Below are positions 45,486 through 58,099 of a stretch of DNA of 64,000 nt, in pieces. The translations under genes and the position numbers were made by a program. This DNA is from Cycas panzhihuaensis (lineage: Eukaryota; Cycadophyta): assembly GCA_023213395.1 (NCBI GenBank), contig CM041465.1:119667741-119731740 (forward strand), in the 5' to 3' direction. Each line of letters starts with the position of its first letter. Within the stretch, counting starts at the first letter, position 1. A model generated the notes under the pieces. It had not been told where the DNA came from, searched no databases, and saw nothing but the letters and a program-made list of their open reading frames with translations.

Positions 45486-45929
45486 TGTTAAGAAGAGGTA
45501 TCATATGCAATATCATCAACATCAAATCAAAAGCACAGAATATATACAAATAGACACTGCATAGATACACATGATTTGGTAGGTAGAAAACCCCTTCTGG
45601 GGAAAAGAAACCACCTCTTTAGTATTAATCTATTGACTGAGAGGATACATACAACACAAAAGAACTTGACCAAACTAACAAACCTCCTCCATACTAGAAA
45701 ATACCTTCAGACCAGCCTCAAGACACCCTCTTAATAGAATCTAGACAACTTCCTAGATTCTAGGAGGAGCTTTTTAAGAAGTAAGAGGTTCATTGGAATG
45801 GGCAGTTGCTCATTTTAGCAAACTTACATAATAAATAATTATTAAATATAAACTTTATGAAACTGACCTTAATAACTTAAATTTATATTTCTGACATGTG
45901 ACATGAAGATAACATTAATACTCCTAACA
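45486..45929 (-). repeat. Copia-4 5' LTR
   Basis: 444 bp, TGTTAAGAAG to CTCCTAACA, very like the 3' LTR. Confidence 0.94.
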
Positions 45930-45934
45930 TGAAT

Positions 45935-48664
45935 TATTCATTAGTTTTATTTTAAATAATAGGAAATGCCTCTAAATTTTGGAGAAGTAATGATAAATTT
46001 AGACTGTAAAAAATTTTCTAATTTTGATTTTCAATTACTTTTTTTGGTATGAATTTATAGTTTTCTTATTATTTAAGACTCTATTATTCTTTCATCACCT
46101 ATAAATAGTCCTAGTCACTCACTTTACTACCATACCGCCTATATGACTTCATTATTGCCCTTTAGGTATATCATCCCATTTCTTTAGAAGATGTTAAGGG
46201 ATACTACCACTCTTATATTTTCCACCTATAGTTATTATTACAATAGCTATCCAATCCATGACATCTACCTCCTCATTTACTTCCTCTCTTTTGTTTTTCA
46301 AGACCTAGAAATCAAGATATTAATCTTAACTTCTAATAGCCTAGCCAAGTTGGACATTGCTTGAAAAACTCTATCTACAAAGTGGCTAAGGATATTCATA
46401 GATTTGGTGGAGCTTTAAAGCATAACCCATATGACCGCTTATTCAAACCTATTCATTGGTGTGCATCTAATAGATATAATATTTGATACTAACTCATTTA
46501 TTGTTCATTCCAATGAGCTACCATGAAGTGGTATTTTCACCACCTTAGACTTAAAACTCCACTTTTAAAGATCTCTACTTAAAATACTTATGTTTTTGGA
46601 GATTTTATCTTTGTAAGACTCTTAGATAGAGCACCTCATCATTGTGAGATAAGAGCCTAGTACTACTATTCCCTAATATGTAAACTATTAATTATTCACT
46701 TGCTAGTGATACAACAACTTAACAAAATATTAAAATAGTTTTTCCAAAGCCTTATTTTAGGCTACACATTTAAAGAACTCGTTCCTTAATAATGCTAAGT
46801 AAGTAGTTTTTAAGGCTTTAGCTATTGAAATGGCTCATACAAAAATGGAAAAACCACTAGTAACCCAACTATAATCCATCATAGTAGATCCAAGCATGGT
46901 TAATGTTTGCATTATTAAATATCAATTTACTATGCCCTAACTAGAATTATACCTTTATATAAGACAACTATAAAATCAACTAGCTAAATTAATATAAACA
47001 CTCCATAAATTAGAATTGTCACAATAGTGCTTTGATTCAACCTTTGCTAATGATATTAACTTCAAAAATTTGAGTAAAAAATTATTCTCCAAATGAGAAG
47101 AATATTTTGAAAAACTCATAAAATAATAACAAAAGGAACTAGAGGCAAAATAATAATAAAAACAAAGGTAACAAAAATAACATTGCTAGTGATAATAACT
47201 AGAAAACATAGAAATTTCCCTCCTAGGAATGATAATAAGGGAAAATAACTTATATGCAATGAGTAAAAATCTTGACAAAATTATCACAATAGTAACACCC
47301 ATAACATAGAACACTATAAAGGCATGGAACATTGTAAAGGACTTTAAAGGGCTCTCATATATCTTGTGTCTTAGTAAGTAGTGGATATGGCTCTAAAACC
47401 TCTTAGCCTCACTCGAATGCAACTTAGCTTATTGTTATTAATATATCATAGTTTGTTTCCCAACCATAACATATAAATGATGTAATATAATATACCATAC
47501 TAAACCCAACTTGTATGATTGCAATCATATGTTGTGGTTCTACAACCTATGCTAGGGCAATCATAATAGATACCTCCACCTCTTACTTTGCAACAACCAA
47601 AAATAGAAATGGCAACAACGCCTTATTCATGAGCTCTTTCACCTAAGAACATTTTGATTTACCTCTTGAAATAAACCAAACAAAAAAAGAACTTGCATAT
47701 GCACCACCATACTCATATATACTCAACAAGCATGCTCCTAAAAGTGGTGTGATTATAGAACTGAAGAGATTTCTCAAGAAAATTTCTCAACAAAGGAAAT
47801 CACTACTCAATGCCATAGGGACTATAGATGCAAATACTATTAAATATTATGATATTTAAGCATAAGATAATAGGAGGCACAAGCTAAGATATAACTCCTT
47901 TCCATATAGAATTTATTATATTAGAATAAAAGGTAATAAAACATGTTATTAATTAAGGTTTAATGTTAATTATGCCATTCTATCAAGTAAACCTCTAATG
48001 CCTTTTTCACCATAACTAATGTAAAAGTGTTGGTAACTTGCAAAGACCCATGACTACAATCCATATTATCAATTATTTCCAAAGGGTATATAGTTGTATT
48101 GGATATATAGTTAGTAGATTAATCCTTACTCTACAATTTACTACTTTAATGAGATTGGATGTAAGCAATGTAAGTGATCATATCATCCATGTATAGGGTC
48201 ATTAAATTTTCCTCTTAACAACCATGTAGTTATAATAAACAAAGAGTTTATGAAGAAAAACCCATAACTATAAACATACTCAATCTTACTAGTCTTCTAG
48301 ATTTTCCCACCTCAGGGTAATCAAGTACAATTTAACCAAATTTAGTTCCTACCCTTAACACACTATTACCAAATTTTCCTAAACAAAATAAACTAGAGAA
48401 TTAAGTTAAAGAGTATTCAACTTCATGTATGGCTAATCATTCATATGAAACCAAGAATGTGCTTATAAATGGAGAAGAGATCAAGATTAAAAACTTACAA
48501 GTTATTTGCTTCTTTAATTTAATTATATATTGATTTTTCTTAGTATCAATAATCAGCCATTAAGATAAACATTTAGGTACTAATAAATTTAGCCAAATTA
48601 ATCTATGTCCTCAATATATTTTAATTCCTATCATGAGGACTTGCCTTTAGACAAGGGTTCTATC

Positions 48665-48725
<61 letters not shown>

Positions 48726-50955
48726 AAAAGGAATATGGGAAAAAACCCAAATTCTTGCATTCCCTCATTTAGTACCAATTAACTAAAGTGGAATTGCATA
48801 CACATAAATAGTACCTATCATAAACAATATTTAGACAAACCAAAACCACCAACATATGTTTATCTATGTTTACAAGACTGAAGTACAATAAGTCTCTAAT
48901 TAGTACTACCACTTTGGTCTATATACACCAAAATACAAGACTAAAAGGTAGTTGCTTAATGTCTCATCAACACCCTGTACTACAAAATTGGGTAGTCTTT
49001 ATTAATAGTTGAGACTCTTAGGGAAGGGGATTATATAGTTTCCTCATCATTTTAAGATAATTTTTCTTCAAAATATACTCCTATCACATGTTCCATAACA
49101 CTAATGGCCATAACTAGAGCCTCTTCACTCACCTCTCTAACATCTACACCAAACAAGTAATAAGTAGAAAGACATATATGTACTTACTAACTTAAGAAAC
49201 TATAATGGAAATGAACCTTTGGATTTACACTTTAGCATATGTTATTATTAGGCCTATCAAGGAATTGCTACCTATCTATTAACATAAAATAAATTAACCT
49301 CTTAATGTATAAATTCCTAATTTTAAGTCTTAGTCCAACCCCTACAGCCCCAATATTTGTAACTACTTAACAAATCATATAAGGTAAACTAATTATTATA
49401 GTATATGGCCCTCTTATAGGTCTAATATTTAGGGCCTATTCAAAGGATTAAATCATCAATATTAGAGGGTAAGTAAGCATGGTATGTTGACCTCTCAACA
49501 TATAAACTAACTAGCAAACTACTTGTCTATGCATCATGCTAGACTAATCAAATAGTTCACCAACTAGAATCTAATCAATTATAGGTATTAACTTGAAAGA
49601 CAATTTCTAGTCTTTAGTAAACTACTTATTTTTTATGTCAAAGATGCACACACCACTCAATAAGATCCAACTCTAGATGGTGCATATCTATGCTATCAAT
49701 TAAAACCCAAAATGAAGTATCTCCTATCATTTGAGTGGTTTCTACCTCTAAATGTAACCCATATTGATCTAATTTTATAGGGAAATTATTAGCAATGATG
49801 TCATCATCATATATCATATGGAATACTTCATGGGATACCCAATAATATCACCATGTTTAACATTAGATATTATATACAACATAACATAGGATGCCTAATA
49901 ATGACAACATATGGAAAGGCATATGATATCCTAAATGATTAAATCATAGAGCCTATATAGGATGTTTTCTTTTTCTTTTAAGTTTCTTTCATGAGTTATT
50001 CCCTTTATAGTTAATCCATAAAACTCCAATTCCCCTTACATTACACTAAATCCACTACATTATTTGTAATAACTAAAAGAGTCCATTAAACCAAGACTAG
50101 ATTGAGTTGGATATATGACTCTATCTTATATATTTATGTAATATAAGATGTATATTAGAGATTACTAACACCCCAACCTTATTTATTAAGCTTCTACATT
50201 AATAGTCATCGAGTTCAAGACTTTCCATCTATCAATCCCAAACCTGAAACTGACACTCCATTTTATTAGTCATTTAATTAGCCTTTATTTCGTCCTAATT
50301 TAGGTTTCTTTAACTATGAAAATTGTCTAACAATAATAATAGACTAAGGACCACATGCCCTCTATCAAACACATATAATTTTTTTTTTATAATACCAATT
50401 AGTATCTTTCAATTTTACCAAATAATTATTTATTTTTGTAAATCAACATGGTGATCTTAAGTCATGATTGAGAGTTTAGAGTAGTAATTGCATATTCATT
50501 TTCATGATATGACCTCTTCACTAGCTATATTAACCCATTAAAGTCATCATAAGGTTTGAATTTGTTGATTATTATAAAGAGGAATTATATTTTTTTATTC
50601 ATTCATAAGGATGGGATATATACATGCCTATCTAATCCCTTCTCTCTTTTCAGAGGCTTGGCTTTGAGGCTTATTTAACCTATAATAATTATTTTGGCAC
50701 CTCATATTTGATTTTCCTTCCTTGATCACAAGCATATGGTCATGACACATGCTTCTTTCCTAGATGGTAGGCATAACAATAATGAAGTATTTGTTGATAG
50801 TAGTAGATGATCAATAATTTTACTAGCATAAAGTGGATATTCTATTTTTCTCCCATGTGAAAATTTTGTGACTTTTAGCTTGTCTTTAGATATTTGAATT
50901 TTAGGGCCCCTTACCACTAGGAGAAAGATGCTAGTGCTTAAAATAGCACCTAATA
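45935..50955 (+). mobile_element. Interior of an old LTR element, strongly degraded
   Basis: This interval lies between the two ~1-kb direct repeats. At 46700-47350 the plus strand has a weak gag-like region (FKELVPNNAK-type residues, then a Lys/Asn-rich tail) that might be an Athila/Tat gypsy gag. No protease, RT or integrase could be read with confidence from 47400 to 50955. Open frames are short, and the 63-residue frame at 50726-50917 has no family I recognise. Confidence 0.4.
48669..48722. repeat. (TA)n microsatellite, 54 bp
   Basis: Uninterrupted TA dinucleotides. Confidence 0.97.
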
Positions 50956-50959
50956 ATCA

Positions 50960-51940
50960 AAGATAGATGGAGGACATATCAAGGATTTCACATGTCAATT
51001 TTTAGGTAATTCTAATAAATTTTTAATGGGTTTTGGGTTAGTTTTGAGGAGGACCTAAAAACTAGCAACATTTCCCTAAAAATTAATGGCATCTTTAGAT
51101 CACTTTAACTTAGATCTTAATCTTGGACAACAAGTCAACCTTAGTCATTTTTAAAATGATATTCTTAACATTTTATACATTTTGTGCTAACACTTATCAA
51201 AGTTATAACATGAAATAAGCATGCACAAACCTGTTTCTTCCACTTCATTTATTCAATTAAGATTTGAGAGAAGTTTTTTTTTTTTTTTTAATGAAGATTT
51301 CATAAGGAAGAAAGAGAAGCCTATATGTTATTTGATTAATGTCATTAGGTAACTTCACAATTTTCTTAAAACTTATAGGGAGGTCATGATGACTTATTTA
51401 TAATATAATATTAAAGATTAGTTTCTCTCCAAAAGGTGATTATTCTTTCATACAACTTCCTTTCCCTAAATAGAAATAGAAGAGAGAATAACTTGAATAG
51501 CCTATTAATGTTTATTCCATCACTTGCCTTCCACATTTAGAGGCATAAAATTAATATCAATTAGGTAATTATCACCCCCACATATGATTAAGATAAGACT
51601 TCTTTTTATTTATACCTATTCTTAAACATAACTAATAAATCCCTTAACTTCACCTCAATTTTGCTTATCAACCTGTGCATATTGTCTTGTTGTTAATTAA
51701 AGAATATTTCATTTTCCATATAAGTAATTATAACAGATAAATCCATTTAGAAGAAAAAGAGCTTTTTTATGTGTTTATAATATTATTGTCTTGTGTATAG
51801 AGGTACTTATATCTTGAAAGTAAGACATCAACACAAGGCTATATCTCAAGTCAATATACTTTAGGATATTAGGTTATTAGTATGTCAAGTTAGTAGTATG
51901 CCTCTCTATCTTCCTTTTATCTGAAGTATTTATTGGTTGT
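50960..51940 (+). repeat. Right ~1-kb direct repeat (LTR-like)
   Basis: Partner of 37830-38850 in the same direction, with many substitutions and indels. Together they suggest an old LTR element spanning 37.8-51.9 kb, with copia-4 nested in it. Confidence 0.7.
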
Positions 51941-53362
51941 ATAAAGTGATCCCCTTTAAAATATCTAATCTTATTATTCTTAAGCCTAACCATCCCAAGG
52001 GCACATAAAATATAACTATGTTATGAACCCTCAAGGATTCTATAATGTCTATAGGCCAATTTCTGATAAATAGAAAAATAATGTTAAACAAAGTATGAAG
52101 TAATATAGAAAATAGAGTGTTCATCCTCTTCAAGGTGAGGGCTCCTCTAATATTCCTCTATAACCTATGTGTTTCTCCAAAATGCCATGGAGCCTAAGAT
52201 AATATTCTAATTGATGATCATGCATTGACCCTTCATGTTATAAATACTCTTAAATGGGTCTATGAAGAGACATGCATTCTTATATGAAAGGAGATATTTG
52301 TTCATTAGATGTTGGTTCATAATAAATCTTCTTATCTCAAAATATGCTCTGCTCTTGAAGAATCAAACTTAGAAGATATTTTCCTACTAAATGTTCATCT
52401 TCCTAAGTTATGTTTTTCGTATTCCATATGAACAAGTAGTCTTGAAATTGTCCATTTTATAGATGCTTCATTCTAATGCCTATAATCTTTATGATGTCTT
52501 TGGGCAACATCCTCATCTATAGTTTTTCTATTTATGATAAGTCCTTGTCCTAGTTGTCTCTTATACAAAATCTTATATGTGAACAATCTTGGGACTTGTG
52601 GGTTATGAACTTCAATTGCTAAAGGTCCTGAGTCCTAATTGCACATCTTATCCATAGGAAGTTGCCTTAGCTTGGTTTGATTTGTTCCTTAGAATCTTTA
52701 ATGAGCTTCTTTAAAGTGAATTTTTCCTTGATTAACTCTTCCTTATACCATGTGCAAACATGTCCTTCTTTATTTGATTCATCTCACCTTGCTAGTTCTT
52801 TTTCAACTTCCTTACAAGGGAACTCTTCTTACTCCTAGTCTTTTGTTTCCCCTTCTAATTACTCATCATTGGTTTCATCTTAATCAATGTTAAGCTTTTG
52901 TATGTGTTGAAACTCCTCTTTTTCAAATTGCTAACATGTGGATTTCTCTTTATATTCCTCATGTTGTTCATACTCATGTGTTAGATATGCTTCAATTTAT
53001 TTCTCTAGGTCCTCTTATCAATATATTCTCCTAAGAATTACCAAAATTTCTTTAAGACACTTTTTCCTTTCCTTTGCTTATTTCTTATATTGTTATTATG
53101 TATTTTTCACCCTTTCTAATTCCTATACTTTTATCAAAAACTTCTAATTATTTCCATAACTAGCATAGGAAATCTAATTCTAAAGATATTTAAACTACTC
53201 ACATATCATGTGCTTAAAGAACAACTAGTTGTAGTAGGTCATTTACTCATAGTCTTAGTGCTAATAATAGAACCATTAGAATCCCTAATTGCTTGGATGT
53301 TGAGATAAAACGAGGATCTTATCTTTTTCCTTGATATGATAAATGTCAAAATATATGTTAAT
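51940..53362. other. AT-rich interval, no recognised gene
   Basis: A minus-strand reading at 52650-53050 is rich in Glu and Lys (for example EEFPCKEVEKELARWDE) with several stops. It could be an eroded gag or a host-gene relic. I cannot assign it. Confidence 0.4.
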
Positions 53363-53372
53363 CACAATAAAC
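53363..53372. other. Target site duplication of LINE-1
   Basis: CACAATAAAC here and at 54002-54011 brackets the LINE fragment. Confidence 0.75.
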
Positions 53373-54001
53373 TTTTTTTTGTTTTGGTAAGATTTAATTA
53401 ATATGGGGAATTAGAAGGGGACCCCAACCACTTTACATAATCTGCTAGACTAGCCTTTTAGATTTGCTATGATAAGCCCATAGCCTAGCTTTATATGAAA
53501 CCAAACCTACTGCATCTACTAGACCCCCCTGCCATGACAAGCCCCATGGCTAACTATCTATATCATGTTGTCTGTCTACCATATCAATCCTAGGAACTGG
53601 CTTTGGATCCCTACCAGTATTTATACCTTCCAAATATTTTCTAAATAGGTCTTTAATCTCATCAAGGATCATATCCCTCTAAACCTTACTTCTTTTGAAT
53701 TGGGCTCCCAAGTTGGCTAGTCCATCAACCACCCCATTACCTTCCCTATATGTATGTATCACCTAAATATTTTCTATTCTTTAAGGATCCTTCTTAACAT
53801 CGTCAATCATAGCTCTATATCTCTAATTTGGGTCTACATCCTCTCTAATAAGTTTTATCGTATTCAATGAATCCCCTTCCAAAATCACCCTATCGTACCC
53901 CTCCCAAGAGATCAGGTCCAATGCTTTACTCATCACATTAAGCTCGACTCTATGACTGGTTCAAGATCTGTAGTAGTTGGTGAAGGCCTAGATCACCTTC
54001 C
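53373..54001 (-). mobile_element. LINE-1: 5'-truncated LINE (RNase H tail and 3' end)
   Basis: 629 bp on the minus strand, ending in an A-tract (T-run at 53373-53380 on the plus strand). It is closely collinear with 54115-54760: both have the RNase H reading NGVVDGLANLGAQFKR-like, HTYREG and the 3' segment with CATGACAAGCCC and GACAAGCCCATAGCCTAGCT. It is truncated at its 5' side within the RNase H domain, and the 10-bp target duplication shows a separate insertion. Non-functional. Confidence 0.85.
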
Positions 54002-54103
54002 CACAATAAACCATTTTATTATATTTGTGTCTTTATTGAGATTAAAAGTTTCTAAATGAATGTTCATGTCATCCCATATCTATGTAAATTTTCTAATATT
54101 ATC

Positions 54104-54114
54104 ACCCAAAGTGG
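54104..54114. other. Target site duplication of LINE-2
   Basis: ACCCAAAGTGG here and at 56598-56608. Confidence 0.85.
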
Positions 54115-55326
54115 TTTTTTTCTTTTGATATGGTTTAAATAAATGTGGGGATTTAAAAGGGGACCCCATCCCCTATACAAAATCAACCATATCGATTACA
54201 AAGATCTACTGTGACAAGCCCATAGCCTAGCTACTCAAAGCAATCCAACCCAACAAACTACTACTACTAAACCATCCCAGCCATGACAAGCCCAGTGGCT
54301 AGCTATTTATCTGAGACCACTAATATCCAGTGTCCAGATAAGAGAAACTGCTGAAATTTGTTCCTGCTAAGTCTTCCCTAATCAGACCCATAATCTCCTT
54401 AGGGAAATCATCCCTCCACATTGTAGCCCTTCTAAACTAAGCCCCCCCATTTGCCAACCTATCTGCTACCCCATTCCCTTCCCTATATATGTGAACCACC
54501 TAAGCATTTTCTCTCCCTCGAAGAGATTCCCTAACATCATTAATCATAGCCATGTGCCTGCAATCCAATTTTGCTTCCCCTCTAATTAGATTTATCGCAT
54601 TTAGGGAGTCTCCTTCCACAATGACTCTTGGGATCTTCTCTTAGGATATTATATCTACAACCTTATACATTGCCCCAATCCTAGCATGATGATTTGTCTG
54701 AATGCCATAATAATTAGCAAAGGGCCAAAACACCCTGCCTTCTTTGTCCCTACACAATTCTTCACCTCCTGCCTCTTTGGGGTTACCTTTTGATGCACCA
54801 TTAAAATTTACTTTCAACCAATGCTCTGGAGGGGGTTGCCAAGAAACTTGTCTCTTAGATTCTACCTTGAATTTAATGGTCTCTATGCCCTAGTTTGCCA
54901 AGATCTTCCTTTCCTCTAGGACGTAACTTTCTTCCTTATACTTTAGGGTCTCTTTTAGGGTAGTAGTAGTCTTCCCAAATAATTTTGACTTGCTCAAACT
55001 TTTGTCTTAGAAGAAATGCCTATTCCTTTCTTTCTATATATTCTAAACCAACATAAGCAGAGAGGTTACCCATAAAAACCTTGAAGTCCTACTCTTGAAG
55101 GGACATGACCAAGCAGAAGTTAAATCCTTCACAGTCCTATGTAAAACCCAGGAAACACTGAAAGATCTCTAAAGCTTCACCCACATCTCCTTGGTATAGG
55201 GACATTGCACCACTATATGATCTAGGAACTCCTCCTCTTGAAGCCAGAGAGTGTATCTATTCATACCAAGAAATCTTTTTTCCTTAGATTATCTAAAGTC
55301 GTAATTTTATTCTTGAGGTAGAGCCA

Positions 55327-55641
55327 TCAGAAGATGGCAACCTTTGGAATAAGTCCCAATTTCCAAACACCCCCAAGCATATTATTTTTATTAATACTAT
55401 TTCTGGAGATTAAAAATAGATAACCTGATTTCATAGAGTAGTCTCTTGATGGGGATCTTAGCCATACCAAAGAATCTTCCTTTGGAAATCTAGGGATATA
55501 TATTTTATCTAGCTCATTCCTTAGGGCCTCAATTTGACGACCTCTTGTACTGTCAAGTAAAATTTCTTCAAAACATCTCCAAAACTTCTCCCCCCCCACG
55601 CCCCCCCCCCCCCCCCCCACATCCTCCGAGTAGCTTTCCAC
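55327..55641 (-). pseudogene. LINE-2 ORF2 part (zf-RVT region)
   Basis: 104 open residues. The first part is a glycine run from a G/C homopolymer (55590-55619). The rest has DSTRGRQIEALRNELDKIYI and LVWLRSPSRDYSMKSGYLFL, typical of the region before the RVT zinc finger, but the finger itself is incomplete. Confidence 0.78.
55590..55619. repeat. C-rich homopolymer tract
   Basis: About 30 bases, nearly all C on the plus strand, inside LINE coding DNA. It encodes the glycine run in that frame. Confidence 0.9.
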
Positions 55642-55895
55642 CTTTCTACCATAGAGACTTTTACATATATCTTAGAGAGGAGAAAGGTTTGGTCTCTTAT
55701 TTAATTAAGTGTGACCACACCAGATATCCTCCCAAAAGTCAATTATCTTTCCATCCCTTAAGCACTAGTTGACCTCGATGCTAGCATCTTCCTTGCATAA
55801 ACCAAGCTCCTCTAGATAGCAGATCCCTACTTTCTAAGGATATTATGTTTTAGGTACTATTTGTCTCTAAGATATTTTTGAGCAACAATCTTACA

Positions 55896-56129
55896 CTAGG
55901 GCTTCTCCTCCCTTTTCACCAAACTCCATCCTAGTTTAGCAACCAGGGCTCTGTTGAACCCTGTAATATTCTTAATATTTAGGCCCCCAACCCATTTAGA
56001 GAGGCATGATTTCTCCCAAGACATTAGGTGGATTCTGTCCCTGTCCTCAGCCCTAGACCATAAGAACCTTTTTTGAATGAACTTAAGGGCATTTATAACC
56101 TTCCCTAGACACCTAAACATAGACATCAT
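55896..56129 (-). pseudogene. LINE-2 ORF2 part (after the RT core)
   Basis: 77 open residues with CLGKVINALKFIQKRFLWSR and IHLMSWEKSCLSKWVGGLNI, which follow the RT thumb in plant L1 ORF2. Stops bound it on both sides. Confidence 0.82.
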
Positions 56130-56399
56130 GTTGGTCGGGATGCTTTAAAGAGATGCCACTAATAATTATACTTTCCCTGCTTAGCTCAATAAGGCCCCCT
56201 TCTAGGTAGCTAATTTTGATTAAACCTGTCTCATGATAAGATTCCAAAGATCCTTTCCCAATCTACCTACAAATAGAGGCATGCCAAGGTACATAGTGGG
56301 GAGATTCCTAATGGGCATTTCCAAGATCCTACTAATGATTCTTTGAGTCCTCTCCATAGCATTCAAGAAGAAAATATTACTCTTATTGAGGTTAATCTT

Positions 56400-56597
56400 C
56401 TAATTTGTTGTAGCCTCGAACCTTTCAAGCTCTATTTTTATGGCTCTGGCTTCCTTTGTGGATGCTCTACTCAGTAAGATATTGTCATCCGCTAAGTGAT
56501 GACGAGCAACATGGTCTACACCTAAAGTGGGTTTAAGACCCACAATTTCCCAGGCTCTCCTATCCTCCTCCATATTCCTGCTTAGAAGCTTGGCCAT
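56400..56597 (-). pseudogene. LINE-2 ORF2 part (end of RT core)
   Basis: Contains DDNILLSRASTKEARAIKIE. The catalytic FADD reads LADD after a small deletion. The 5' end is the truncation point next to the target duplication. Confidence 0.82.
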
Positions 56598-56904
56598 ACC
56601 CAAAGTGGGATTTCCTCTAGTCTTTTAAGTGTTAAAACCTTAATAGAACTCCAAAACTACCCTTTCTTACTTTATTTTCCTAGAAATTTATATGTAGATA
56701 TGAAGACCATAAAAATATACATGGAATTTAAAAAAAAAAACCAAAATTAGATGCCATATGGAAAAATTTTAATCATTAAAAGATTGATAGCTAGATCCTC
56801 TAAAATTCCTAAAAATTTCTTTGATCAACTTCTAGGATTAAAACTCCAAGCTAAATGGCTCTAAAATGGGCCATGCACATACTTATTTTAAAGGAGACCT
56901 AGTG

Positions 56905-57319
56905 TAGATCATAATAAAATAAAAAACACCAAATTCTAAGATCTTAATAGAGAACTATTGTAATTTAAGCATAAGAGGATGTAAAATAATTAATGAAGGG
57001 CTAAAAAATGACGGACACAGAAAATCTCTTACAACCTTAGGCTAACTCAAAGGGGCAAAGTCCAAACTTATTTCTAATTGGATTTTACCTTTTAAACTTA
57101 AAAAAATTAAAATAATTTAAAAAATTTAAATGATGGCAATAATTCACATTAATTCTTAACATACACATACCCATGATGAATTTTATGGATGAAATGGATC
57201 ATGGCATCAATTTGTAAGCATGGGAGCTTAGTTATGATATTTTATAGTGGATCCCCAGGGGATGTCACCCTTGCTTTATGGTTTTCTAAGGCCAAATTGA
57301 AAAGATACTTTTGTGAGGA
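56905..57319. repeat. Segment A: direct duplicate before the gypsy-3 LTR
   Basis: About 415 bp matching 63586-63997 in the same direction (ordered blocks ATAATAAAATAAAAAACACC, GATCTTAATAGAGAA, GCTAACTCAAAG and GATGAATTTTATGGATGAAA). It ends exactly where the LTR-like segment B begins. Confidence 0.88.
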
Positions 57320-57541
57320 TGTTACAGACCAACTCCATAACTTGAGAGGAAAAATAGATATTTTAAATACACGAGAGTACTTTAAAAAATAATAGTAAAA
57401 AATAGACTAGTTGATTTGAATATTGAATATGAAGTGATGATATACATTATATATGAGGCCATATTAATATGTTATATTTACTAATAGTCACAACCATTGA
57501 TGATACCCTTTTGATTTGGCATCTTTTTATTAATTGTTAGG
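57320..57541 (-). repeat. Segment B: gypsy-3 LTR-like repeat (left)
   Basis: Begins TGTTACAGACC and matches 63361-63584 through TTTGATTTGGCATCTTTTTA. Confidence 0.8.
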
Positions 57542-57549
57542 GAAGTTCA

Positions 57550-57990
57550 TAACAAGTCATCCTTAAGATGTTTCACCCACAAAACTCTCATTCTTCAAAT
57601 TGGGATGTAGTTTAATAAAATTAGTGCATTCCCAAGAGACATATTTATGAGGCAACTATTTCTACTTAATTAAGTATTCTCAAATAGTTTCCGATCATAA
57701 CCATCATTCTCAAACATCAATGATAATTTTTACTAATAAGATTAGTTTTCCTTCATCATCCAAGAGAGGTAATTCTATCTGAACCTATATATGATCTCCA
57801 ATTTTTTTTCTTAAGACATGATACATGAAATACATTATGTAATTTAGAAGTAGAGAGTTCTAAGGCATAAGCAACTTCTCCAATCTTTCGTTTAACTCGA
57901 TAAGGCCTATATAATTTGGGATTCATTTTTTCTTTTGAGATTTCTTTAATGATGCTTGCTTATATGGTTGTAGTCTTACATAGACCCAAT
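57550..57990 (-). pseudogene. gypsy-3 integrase C terminus with chromodomain
   Basis: The minus strand reads KLYRPYRVKRKIGEVAYALE (57840-57910), HNVFHVSCLKKKIGDH (57790-57840) and YLIK*K*LPHKYVSWECTNF (57610-57680), the last a chromodomain core with two Trp or Gly codons turned to stops. Chromodomains direct integration through histone marks. Confidence 0.78.
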
Positions 57991-58099
57991 ATCCAATGTT
58001 GAATATTCTTTCAATATGATGTTTATTGGCTTACTGTTTTATCTAATTCCTAGCTTCTTCTAAATGTTTCTTTAATATTCAAATTATGTTTTGTGATTC

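Larger units (their letters stand above)
39028..45929 (-). mobile_element. Copia-4: complete but inactive copia element carrying a captured host gene fragment
   Basis: LTRs of 443 and 444 bp (39028-39470, 45486-45929) with TGAAT duplications bound a 6-kb interior on the minus strand: primer site, a captured plus-strand fragment, leader, gag, protease, integrase, RT and RNase H. The LTRs are still closely alike, so it is fairly young. The pol frame has many stops. It inserted close to, or inside, the left ~1-kb repeat of an older element. Confidence 0.92.
54115..56597 (-). mobile_element. LINE-2: 5'-truncated L1-like LINE (RT end, zf-RVT, RNase H)
   Basis: 2483 bp on the minus strand. From 5' to 3': end of the reverse transcriptase (56400-56597; MAKLLSRN, then HHLADDNILLSRAS, where the FADD catalytic box has lost its F), thumb region (55896-56129; INALKFIQKRFLWS and SWEKSCLSKWVGGLNIKN), zf-RVT region (55327-55641; DSLVWLRSPSRDYSMKSGYL), then the RNase H tail (54400-54860; NGVADRLANGG and related residues). 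The 3' A-tract lies at the left. A plant L1-type element, truncated on insertion, with several stops. Confidence 0.88.
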
